Origin: Shumkonia mesophila
GTDB lineage: Bacteria; Pseudomonadota; Alphaproteobacteria; Rhodospirillales; Shumkoniaceae
Assembly (NCBI RefSeq): GCF_026163695.1
Contig: NZ_JAOTID010000021.1
Span: 1 to 48,098 of the forward strand
Reading direction: 5' to 3'
DNA length: 48,098 nt
Under the pieces are notes generated by a model. It was not told the DNA's origin, made no database searches, and saw only the letters and a list, made by a program, of their open reading frames with translations. The position numbers and the translations under genes are program-made. Numbering within the stretch: the first letter of the stretch is position 1; every line of letters starts with the position of its first letter. Below are positions 17,738 through 24,516 of the stretch, in pieces.

Positions 17738-18063
17738 CGGAAAAGGCGGGAAACCTGTTCGCCGGCCTGCCCGGCCGCCTGCCCGAGGAAGTATTCGAGC
17801 GGCTGGCCGGGGGAGACGGGGTCACCGTCGAGCGCATTGTTTCGACCGGCCAGGCGACGCCGGAAGGCCAATGGCTGACCCAGGATCGCCACGAATGGGT
17901 GGCCCTGCTCGCCGGCGCCGCCGGGCTGCTGTTCGAGGGCGAGGCGACGGCCCGACCGCTGGCCCCCGGCGACTGGCTGACGATCCCGGCCGGCACCCGC
18001 CACCGCGTCGAATGGACGGCGGCGGATGAGCCCACCGTCTGGCTGGCCGTGCACTACCGCTGA
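17734..18063 (+). CDS. Small cupin domain protein
   Basis: This 109-residue protein is a single cupin barrel. The second cupin motif is seen in LAPGDWLTIPAGTRHRVEWT, with a His available for metal binding, and the preceding strand region HEWVALLAGAAGLLFEGEA holds the first motif with a His and Glu. The N-terminus NLFAGLPGRLPEEVFERL is common in short phosphoribosyl-type cupins found in proteobacteria. Its ATG overlaps the psuG stop by 4 bases, so a role alongside nucleoside breakdown is possible. The substrate is unknown. Confidence 0.85.
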   Translation: MTEKAGNLFAGLPGRLPEEVFERLAGGDGVTVERIVSTGQATPEGQWLTQDRHEWVALLAGAAGLLFEGEATARPLAPGDWLTIPAGTRHRVEWTAADEPTVWLAVHYR

Positions 18064-18070
18064 GGCCGGA

Positions 18071-18742
18071 TCACTTCGCCGCCAGGGCCGCCGCGAACGC
18101 TGCGCGGTCGCCCACGAGACCGACGGTCTCCAGCGCGCGGGAGAAATCGTCGAATTTCACGTTGGGATCGCAATACCAGAAGTCTATGGCCGTATCGAGG
18201 TTGCCGAAATCGTTGTCATAAACGGTGCGGCCTTTCAGGCGATAACCAACCCTCGCGAAAATGCACTTGTCCCGCACCGGATTCTTGACGTCGGCGATGG
18301 TCACGAAGCCGGCCGATTTTTTACTGCCGTGTTTGACTTCGCGAACCTCGTCAAAACCGGCCAAATCCCCTTTAACAAAATCGGACACGAACGTTTTGAA
18401 CTTCTCGACATCGTTAAGCGATTTCTCCGTCTCCTCGCCATAAAGGGACGCGACGACATACTGTGTATAGATGCCTCCCTTTCCACCGTCGAGCTGCAAC
18501 CTGTGGTGATTCATGTTGTTATCGCGGCATTGGTATTCCGCCTTGGTCACCTTGGGCGCGATCAGCAGGGGAAGTGTCAGGTCGACCTCGGCCACGTCGA
18601 CGATCTTCCATTCCGTCAGCTGCATGCCGCGTCCGCCACTGTCGACCGGCCCGGTCTGGCAGGCCGAGACCAGCAGAAGACCGGCCGCGGCGACGGCCGC
18701 AAGGATGACGCCCGGACAGGCCGGGTTCTTCCCGTTTTTCAT
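18071..18742 (-). CDS. Putative lipoprotein, paralogue 1
   Basis: The 223-residue protein starts with a lipoprotein signal peptide; the lipobox LLVSAC gives a lipidated Cys at about residue 28. The mature part begins QTGPVDSGGRGMQLTEWK and contains EVDLTLPLLIAPKVT, NHHRLQLDGGKGG and a Cys-rich middle (YQCRDNN, RDKCIF, WYCDP). It ends RAAFAAALAAK. The gene downstream in sequence order (18883-19584) encodes a protein with the same plan, so the pair arose by duplication. I do not recognise a named family. It should sit in the outer or inner membrane facing the periplasm. Confidence 0.78.
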   Translation of the reverse strand: MKNGKNPACPGVILAAVAAAGLLLVSACQTGPVDSGGRGMQLTEWKIVDVAEVDLTLPLLIAPKVTKAEYQCRDNNMNHHRLQLDGGKGGIYTQYVVASLYGEETEKSLNDVEKFKTFVSDFVKGDLAGFDEVREVKHGSKKSAGFVTIADVKNPVRDKCIFARVGYRLKGRTVYDNDFGNLDTAIDFWYCDPNVKFDDFSRALETVGLVGDRAAFAAALAAK

Positions 18743-18882
18743 GGATTCCTCCCCCCAATGAACTCCCCCGAACGCGCATCCGCCGCAATCGACGTTCGAC
18801 GGTTTGCGCGGCGGTATACTACTTAAAATTGAGGATGGGGAAAAGGCCCGTTCTCGGAAAGCGGTGGGGGGGGGCCGCCGGC

Positions 18883-19584
18883 TCAGGGCCTTCCGCTGTA
18901 CTGGCTGGCCTCGCCCGCTCGCTTCTCGGCCAGGGCGGCCGCGAAGGCGGCGCGGTCGGCGACGACGTCGACGTTTGCCAGGGCCCGCGAAAAATCGGGA
19001 ATGTTGCCGTCGACGTCGCAATAACCGAGCGTCACCACCGTATCGACGTTGCCCGGGCCGTTGCCATAGCCGGTGCGTTCCTTCAACCGGTAGGCGGCGA
19101 TGGCGAAGAAGCACTTGCCGCGGCCGGGGTCGGTGATGGTGACGTCGGCGGCGAAACCGATGGCCTTGCGGCGGCTGTGCGTGATTTCGCGGATCTCGCC
19201 GAAGTTGGCGAAACTCCGCTCGAAGCGCCGGGCCAGCGCCGCCTTGAACACGGCGATGTCGCCCATGCGGCCTTCGGTGGCGTCGCTGTACCAGGCGGTG
19301 GAGAAGTGCTCGGTCACCAGGGTGCCCTTGCCGCCGTCGAGTTCCATGCGGTGGTGGTTGATCTGGTTGTCGCGGTTCTGGTATTGCACCGCCGTGACCC
19401 TGGCGGGAACGAGAAGGGGAAGGTCGAGGTCGACGTCGGCGACGTCGATGGCCTTCCATTCCGACAACTGGACGCGGCGTCCGCCCTTGTCGACCGGCCC
19501 GGCCTGGCACGCCGCAGCCAGCGCAAGGACCGCCGCCACCGCAAGTCTGGCAGCGGACGAAACGGCCGCTTTCCGGCCGATCAT
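18883..19584 (-). CDS. Putative lipoprotein, paralogue 2
   Basis: This 233-residue protein aligns end to end with its neighbour: ACQAGPVDKGGRRVQLSEWK, DVDLDLPLLVPARVT, NHHRMELDGGKGT, and the tail RAAFAAALAEK with an extra 12 residues. The lipobox is LALAAAC. The middle Cys positions of the paralogue are partly kept (GKCFFA, GYCDVD) while the first is replaced (YQNRDNQ). The start at 19584 has GGGGA 7 bases upstream; ATGs at 19599 and 19620 are open alternatives. The 140 bases between the two genes allow separate promoters. It is the first of the pair in transcription order. Confidence 0.78.
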   Translation of the reverse strand: MIGRKAAVSSAARLAVAAVLALAAACQAGPVDKGGRRVQLSEWKAIDVADVDLDLPLLVPARVTAVQYQNRDNQINHHRMELDGGKGTLVTEHFSTAWYSDATEGRMGDIAVFKAALARRFERSFANFGEIREITHSRRKAIGFAADVTITDPGRGKCFFAIAAYRLKERTGYGNGPGNVDTVVTLGYCDVDGNIPDFSRALANVDVVADRAAFAAALAEKRAGEASQYSGRP

Positions 19585-19664
19585 GGCGCGTCCCCGCATG
19601 ATGGCGCGTTGCGTCCTCAAGAGCCTGCGGGGCCTATAACCGCCACACGCACTTTAGGTTCCAC

Positions 19665-19772
19665 GGAATTTTGGGGACACCTTTGGAATTTTGGGGACAC
19701 CTTACTAAATTCGGACGCCTCCGCCTCTTCCGTGGTTTCTGCCCGAATTTAGTAAGGTGTCCCCAAAATTCC
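19665..19772. repeat. GGGGACACC hairpin element, copy B
   Basis: A 30-bp perfect inverted repeat (arms 19685-19714 and 19743-19772) plus a partial extra left unit at 19665-19683. The arm differs from the other copies in its inner part (CACCTTACTAAATTC instead of CACCATACTTAATTC) but both arms changed together. It ends 4 bases before the stop codon of hisG. Confidence 0.85.
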
Positions 19773-19776
19773 CGTC

Positions 19777-20649
19777 TCAGCAGAGCTTGCGGATGTCGAG
19801 TTCCAGGATGCCTTCGGCGCCGTTGGCCCGAAGCTTGGGGATGAGTTCGCGCACCTCGTCGCGGTCGACCACCGTTTCCACGGCCACCCATTTCTCGTCG
19901 GTCAGGGGGTTGACGGTCGGCGAATTGAGGGCGGGCAGCACGGCGACGATCGCATCGAGTTTGGCGACCGGCGCGTTCATCTTGAGCAGCACCTTATGGC
20001 GGGCCGCCAGCGCGGCGGTAAGCAGCAGCGCCACCTGCTCGATCTTGTTCTTCTTGAAGGGGTCCTTCAGCGCCTCTTTGTTGGCGATCAGCACGGTGTG
20101 GGTGTGCAAAAGGTCGCAGACGATGCGCAGCCCGTGCGCGCGGATGGTGCTGCCGGTCTCGGTGATCTCGATGGCGGCGTCGGCCAGTCCCTGCACCACC
20201 TTGCCCTCGGTGGCGCCCCACGAGAAGTCGACCTTGGCCTCGATGCCGCGCTCGGCGAGATAGCGCTTGGTGAAGCCGACCAGCTCGGTCACCACCTTCT
20301 TGCCCTGAAGGTCCTCGACGCCCTTGATCGGCGACTCGCGATCGACGATCAGCACCCAGCGGGCCGGCTTGTCCGACGCCCGCGAATAGACGAGGTCGCA
20401 GACCGTCTCGACATCGGCTTCGGTTTCCATCACCCAGTCGAGCCCGGTCAGCCCGCAATCGAGCGCGCCGCTGGCCACCGTCGGCCCCATTTCCTGCGAG
20501 CGCACCAGGGCGCAGGTCATCTCGTCGTCGTCGATGGCCGGGAAATAGTTGCGCGAACGCCCGCTGATCTTCCAGCCGGCCTGGCCGAACAGGTCGATGG
20601 TCGCCTCTTCGAGGCTGCCCTTGGGAATTCCGAAACGAAGCTGTTGCAT
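19777..20649 (-). CDS. hisG: ATP phosphoribosyltransferase, long form
   Basis: HisG couples ATP to PRPP, the first step of histidine synthesis. ATG 20649 starts MQQLRFGIPKGSLEEATIDL and gives 290 residues, the length of the long, HisZ-independent form. The core shows GLTGLDWVMETEADV and DLVYSRASDKPARWVL, the PRPP loop is in IEITETGSTIRAHGLRIV, and the C-terminal regulatory domain (about residues 210-290, ending GILELDIRKLC) that binds histidine is present, so feedback inhibition is expected. No other his gene is nearby. The repeat element B lies directly after the stop. Confidence 0.96.
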   Translation of the reverse strand: MQQLRFGIPKGSLEEATIDLFGQAGWKISGRSRNYFPAIDDDEMTCALVRSQEMGPTVASGALDCGLTGLDWVMETEADVETVCDLVYSRASDKPARWVLIVDRESPIKGVEDLQGKKVVTELVGFTKRYLAERGIEAKVDFSWGATEGKVVQGLADAAIEITETGSTIRAHGLRIVCDLLHTHTVLIANKEALKDPFKKNKIEQVALLLTAALAARHKVLLKMNAPVAKLDAIVAVLPALNSPTVNPLTDEKWVAVETVVDRDEVRELIPKLRANGAEGILELDIRKLC

Positions 20650-20830
20650 GGCCGGAGCCCTTTTGACATCAGGGGGTGCGCGAAAACCGCCGCTCAATAG
20701 CAAGGGCGGCAGGCCGGCGCAACCCCCGTCTGCGAAACGCTCTCAGAACCACCGGGACGCGCGATGCCGGAGTTGACCGCCCCCCACGCGAAATGATTAG
20801 GTCCGTCGATCCCGCCGAAAGAGCCCGCGC

Positions 20831-21742
20831 ATGACCGCTTCTTCCACCCCGCCAGCGACCGCCGCCCCCCGCGCCTCGGGCGCCGCCGCCGCCGCGGTGC
20901 TGGCCATCGCGCTGGCCGCCGTCTCGCACGGCTCGATCTTCGTGCGCCTGGCCGACGCCCATCCCTTCGTCGTCTCGGCCTTCCGGGTGGGCACGGCGGC
21001 CCTCGTCGTGGTGCCGGTAGCCATCGCCCTGCGCCGACGGGAACTGGCCGCGTTGGATCGCCGCACGGTGCTGGCCAGCCTCGGCGCCGGCCTGTTCCTG
21101 GCGCTTCACTTCATCACCTGGATCGCCTCGCTCGGCCAGACCTCGATCGCCAACAGCACCGTGCTGGTGACGCTCAACCCGGTGTGGATCGCCATTGCCA
21201 CCGCCCTGATCACCCGCCGGCGGCCGGGCGGATTGGTGGCCGCCAGCGTGACCCTGTCGGTCGCCGGCTGCGCCGTCATCGCCTGGGGCAGCGCCGGCGA
21301 CGGCTCGGGCTCGCTGGTGGGCGACGGGCTGGCCGTGCTGGGCGGCATGTGCGCCGCCGGCTATCTGATGATGGGCCGCCTGGCCCGCCAGCGGGGCATC
21401 TCGCTCATCTCCTACGTCGCGCTGTGCTATGGCGGCGCGGCGGTGCTGTTGTGGGCGCTGGTCCTGGCGCTCGGCCTGCCGGTCGCCGGCCTCACCCCGG
21501 TCACCTACGGCGCCATGATCGGCATGGGGCTGATCTCGCAGGTGATCGGCCACAGCGGCTACAACTGGGCGCTCAAGCTGTTCAATCCGGCCTTCATCGC
21601 CGTCTGCCTGCTGGGCGAGCCGATCCTGGCCTCGGCACTCGGGTTGATCTATTTCGGCGAGGCCATTCCGCTGGCCACCCTGGCCGGCGCCCCGATCATC
21701 ATGGCCGGCATCTACCTGGGGGCGCGGGCCGAGTTGCGCTGA
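20831..21742 (+). CDS. DMT superfamily transporter (EamA family)
   Basis: The 303-residue protein has ten hydrophobic segments arranged as two EamA repeats of five. Recognisable pieces are GSIFVRLADAHPFVVSAFRV near the first helix, GLFLALHFITWIASLGQTSI and NSTVLVTLNPVWIAI in the first half, and GHSGYNWALKLFNPAFIAVC with LLGEPILASALGLIYFGEAI in the second. Such proteins export amino acids, metabolites or drugs; the substrate cannot be read. The gene starts 181 bases from hisG on the opposite strand and appears to be a single unit. Confidence 0.93.
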   Translation: MTASSTPPATAAPRASGAAAAAVLAIALAAVSHGSIFVRLADAHPFVVSAFRVGTAALVVVPVAIALRRRELAALDRRTVLASLGAGLFLALHFITWIASLGQTSIANSTVLVTLNPVWIAIATALITRRRPGGLVAASVTLSVAGCAVIAWGSAGDGSGSLVGDGLAVLGGMCAAGYLMMGRLARQRGISLISYVALCYGGAAVLLWALVLALGLPVAGLTPVTYGAMIGMGLISQVIGHSGYNWALKLFNPAFIAVCLLGEPILASALGLIYFGEAIPLATLAGAPIIMAGIYLGARAELR

Positions 21743-21810
21743 GGCGCTGATATCCTTCGACTTGCGCCGCTTAAGCGACGCGGCTCAGCGATGAGGTTAT
21801 TTATAGGTTT

Positions 21811-21850
21811 CCTCATCCTGAGCAGGACCGAAGGCCCGTGTCGAAGGACC
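21811..21850. repeat. Dispersed CCTCATCCTGAG...GTCGAAGGACC palindromic repeat
   Basis: The word order CCTCATCCTGAGCAGG, GACCGAAGG, GTGTCGAAGGACC is that of an intergenic repeat common in alphaproteobacteria. The complementary piece GTCCTTCGACACG occurs at about 23416-23428, after the repeat-protein gene, so fragments of the same family lie on both sides of this locus. It ends directly before the stop of the GNAT gene. Confidence 0.6.
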
Positions 21851-21853
21851 GGC

Positions 21854-22786
21854 TCAGGAGATGAGCTGGCCGGCCTCGACGGCATATTCCCATACCGGGT
21901 AGTCGGCGGCGTGGCGCAGGCCGGCGCGTTCCATGGCGGCGCGGGACGGGGCGTTGGTGGCGTCGACGTAGCCGACGATGGGCAGGCCCCAGCGCTCGGC
22001 AACCAATTGGGTGACGTGGCGGCACATCAGGTCGACCGAGCCGGTGCCCCAGTGGCGGCGCAGGCTGGCAATTTCGCCGACCAGCACCTCCCTGCTCATC
22101 GGCGTGTAGTGCAGATAGCCGGTGATGGCGCCGTCCCTGACCGCCAGCAGGGCGCCGCCGACGGGGGCGGTGAGGCGCTCGCGCATCTGGGCCTCGTCCC
22201 GGGGGACGGCGCCGGGATGGTGGGCGAAGGCGCGGTTGTAGAGGTCGGCCAGGGCGGCGAACAGCGGCGGCTCGGCGGCGGCCATGGCCGGCGTCAGCTC
22301 GTGGATGGCGTAGCCGGCGGCCAGCGCCTTCTCCGCCCCCGGGAACTCGCCTTGGCGCGGCGGTCCCGGATCGCGCACATACTTGCAGCGCCCCGGCTTT
22401 TTCACGAAGCCGAGCGCGCCCAGTTCGGCCTCGGGCAGCGCCAGGTCGGGCGGCCCGGCCAGCTGGTAGCGCCGGACGGCGGGGCCGGTTTTCTCCTCGC
22501 CGTCCAGGAATTCGCCCAGGCAGGCCAGCAGCGGCCCGGCCCGCCCGCCCCGGGGCGTGATGGAGACCGAAACGAGGAGGCTGCCGTCCGCCCGCGGCGT
22601 GCGGCCGACGGTGAGGGAGGCCGCCGGCGCCCCGCCTTCCAGATAGAAACGATCCCGGCCGCGCTTGAGCACGAAGCCGCGCACGTCGACGGTGGCCATG
22701 TACTCACGGCCGTCAGCGTCGGATTCCTCGAACAGGAAGGCGACATAGGCCTCGACGTTGCCGGGGGTGACGGGAACCAGAACCAT
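21854..22786 (-). CDS. GNAT-like acetyltransferase, two-domain
   Basis: The 310-residue protein looks like two GNAT modules. The N-terminal half (MVLVPVTPGNVEAYVAFLFE onward) is divergent; the C-terminal half, from about residue 175, is better preserved, with LFAALADLYNRAFAHHPG, GALLAVRDGAITGYLHYTP and the final GYVDATNAPSRAAMERAGLR. The acetyl-CoA loop corresponds to REVLVGEIASLRRHWGTGSV, in which the classical RxxGxG/A is weak. It is divergent from the six-repeat protein gene across about 135 bases. Some peptide natural product pathways carry a dedicated GNAT, which makes the pairing worth noting, but no direct evidence links them here. The start at 22786 is a choice among several. Confidence 0.72.
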   Translation of the reverse strand: MVLVPVTPGNVEAYVAFLFEESDADGREYMATVDVRGFVLKRGRDRFYLEGGAPAASLTVGRTPRADGSLLVSVSITPRGGRAGPLLACLGEFLDGEEKTGPAVRRYQLAGPPDLALPEAELGALGFVKKPGRCKYVRDPGPPRQGEFPGAEKALAAGYAIHELTPAMAAAEPPLFAALADLYNRAFAHHPGAVPRDEAQMRERLTAPVGGALLAVRDGAITGYLHYTPMSREVLVGEIASLRRHWGTGSVDLMCRHVTQLVAERWGLPIVGYVDATNAPSRAAMERAGLRHAADYPVWEYAVEAGQLIS

Positions 22787-22921
22787 GGCGCCGTCATACC
22801 CCGGGATGGGGCGGGGCTTCAAGGCGCGTGGCTTGCGCGGGCGGGGGGCGGGCGCGTATGATCGGGCAACGACGTACGGTTGAAGCACGTGTTCAGCCAC
22901 AACATGGCAAGGGACAAGAAC

Positions 22922-23347
22922 ATGCACATGATGGATACCGGGAGAAACGGCGACATGATGGCGGCGTGGCGGGCCACCGGCGGCGCCATCGAGGCGATGG
23001 GGCGGAGCGGCGATCGGGCCGTGGGCGACGACGGGCTCCAGGCGATGACGCCGACCGACTTTAACGTCTGCTATGTCGACGACGGACTGACGGCGACGGC
23101 GTTCAGCGGCCGCCCGTTCGGCTGCGCCGACGACGGGCTTCAGGCGACGGCGCCGACCAACTTTGCCCCCGGGTACGGTTGCGCTGACGACGGGCTGGCC
23201 GCCACGATGAGGTCGAGCGTTGCCGCATGTTTTGCCGACGACGGGCTGACGGCGACGGCGTTCAGCGGCCGCCCGTTCGGCTGCGCCGACGACGGGCTGG
23301 CCGCCTCGGTCAGCACCTTCCAGCGGCCGTGGTGCATCGCCGATTGA
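22922..23347 (+). CDS. Six-repeat DDGL...Cys protein, candidate multi-core peptide precursor
   Basis: The 141-residue protein has a Met-rich N-terminal part of about 33 residues that could be a leader, then six repeats. DDGL occurs at residues 36, 53, 70, 89, 106 and 123, and each is followed 14-17 residues later by one Cys (50, 68, 87, 103, 121, 138). Between them lie Thr, Ser, Phe, Tyr or Trp residues, as in TATAFSGRPFGC. Such an array of short similar units behind a leader is the layout of multi-core ribosomal peptide precursors; a cyclophane-type precursor family is one thought I cannot confirm. The start at 22922 has AAGGGAC upstream; a TTG at 22880 would add 14 residues. No radical SAM or other obvious maturase is within the window. 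A simple Cys-rich repeat protein is the alternative. Confidence 0.7.
   Translation: MHMMDTGRNGDMMAAWRATGGAIEAMGRSGDRAVGDDGLQAMTPTDFNVCYVDDGLTATAFSGRPFGCADDGLQATAPTNFAPGYGCADDGLAATMRSSVAACFADDGLTATAFSGRPFGCADDGLAASVSTFQRPWCIAD
23078..23298 (+). repeat. 62-bp direct duplication inside the six-repeat gene
   Basis: Bases 23078-23139 recur at 23237-23298, 159 bp (53 codons) later, with one difference at the fourth codon. The copied piece encodes repeat unit DDGLTATAFSGRPFGC and the start of the next. This shows recent duplication within the gene. Confidence 0.88.
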
Positions 23348-23373
23348 CCTTCCGCCAACAGCGGACCCCAGTG

Positions 23374-23406
23374 ATTCCGGCCCCCTCCGCGGGGCCGGAA
23401 TTGTTT
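23374..23406 (+). terminator. Intrinsic terminator after the six-repeat gene
   Basis: An 11-bp perfect stem (ATTCCGGCCCC at 23374-23384, GGGGCCGGAAT at 23391-23401) with a 6-base loop is followed by a TTGTTTT stretch. It lies 26 bases past the stop at 23347, showing the gene is a real single transcription unit. Confidence 0.78.
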
Positions 23407-23590
23407 TGGGGGGTCCTTCGACACGCCGGCTTTGCCGGTTGCTCAGCGGCTGTGTTGTCTGTCAAGCGCATGGCCATGGTTTTTGGCCCCGAGCGATGGC
23501 GTTGAGGACGCGACATGGAAGTTGAACCTCACGCCGAGCCGGATCGCAGGTCCGAGTCGAAGCACGCTTCCGTTCGGCAGTCCGCCCTTG

Positions 23591-24484
23591 TCAGTCGTGC
23601 CGCGGCCGGCGAAGCACCAACGTCCGCCAGCCGCCAACGTCGACGTGACGGGCGAGCGCGAGCCCGGCCTGGCGGTGGGCGTCGAGCACGGCGCCCGCAT
23701 CGCCGACGATGAAGCCGGCCAGCACCGCGAAGCCGCCGGGCCTCAAGTTGCGGGCGAGGTCGGGCGCCATGTGCCGCAGCGGCTTGGCCAGGATGTTGGC
23801 GACGATCAGGTCGTAGGGGCGGCGGTGGCCGATCTCGCGCGCCGCGTAGCCGTCGCTCAACACCACCCGCACCCGCGAGGCGACGCCGTTGGCCTGCGCG
23901 TTGGCGGCGGCCACGCGCACCGCCGCCGGGTCGACGTCGCTGGCCAGCACGCGGGCCGGCCAGGTGTGCGCGGCGGCGATGGCCAGGATGCCCGAGCCGC
24001 AGCCCATGTCCAGCACCCGGCGGATGGGCCTGTGCGCCAGGCCGTCCAGCGCCTTGAGGCAGCCGGCGGTGCTTTCGTGGCGGCCCGAGCCGAAGGCCAG
24101 CCCGGCGTCGACCTTGAGCGGGATGCACCCGGCCGGCAACGGTCCGGCGAAATCCGAGCCGTGCACGAAATAGCGGCCGACGGTGAAGGGTTCGAAGGCG
24201 CGGCGGTTCTCGTCCAGCCAGTCGCGCGGCGGCAGCCACACGATGTCGGGACGGGGCGGCGCCACGGCGCAGGCGGCGGCCGCCCCCTCGATGGCGGCGC
24301 GCACGGCCGCTTGGTCGGGCTCGTCGGCCAGGAAGGCGTCGAGACGGATCTCGGCGGTGGCCGGGTCCTCGATCATCGGCCAGATCACCGCCCCCGACAG
24401 GCTTTCGAGAGCCTCGGCGAACGCTTCGGCGGCATGGCGCGGCACGATCAGCGACAGGCGCCAGACGGCGGGTTGGAAGGTCAT
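23591..24484 (-). CDS. prmA: Ribosomal protein L11 methyltransferase
   Basis: PrmA trimethylates ribosomal protein L11 using S-adenosylmethionine. The 297-residue protein has the expected N-terminal substrate domain (WRLSLIVPRHAAEAFAEAL) and a C-terminal Rossmann methyltransferase. The SAM site is VLDMGCGSGILAIAAAHTW, preceded by LKVDAGLAFGSGRHESTAG, a PrmA hallmark in which the usual TGxHxTT appears as SGRHEST. The catalytic NILAKPLRHMAPDL motif follows. The gene lies 32 bases from the helicase start of the downstream block and runs in the same direction as it. Confidence 0.93.
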   Translation of the reverse strand: MTFQPAVWRLSLIVPRHAAEAFAEALESLSGAVIWPMIEDPATAEIRLDAFLADEPDQAAVRAAIEGAAAACAVAPPRPDIVWLPPRDWLDENRRAFEPFTVGRYFVHGSDFAGPLPAGCIPLKVDAGLAFGSGRHESTAGCLKALDGLAHRPIRRVLDMGCGSGILAIAAAHTWPARVLASDVDPAAVRVAAANAQANGVASRVRVVLSDGYAAREIGHRRPYDLIVANILAKPLRHMAPDLARNLRPGGFAVLAGFIVGDAGAVLDAHRQAGLALARHVDVGGWRTLVLRRPRHD

Positions 24485-24516
24485 CGATGCGTCCCCGGTT
24501 GCGGCGGCCCCCGGCG

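Noticed and set aside
22880..22921. TTG at 22880 as the start of the six-repeat gene
   Set aside because: It has no ribosome site, while ATG 22922 has AAGGGAC at a good distance; the longer form stays possible.
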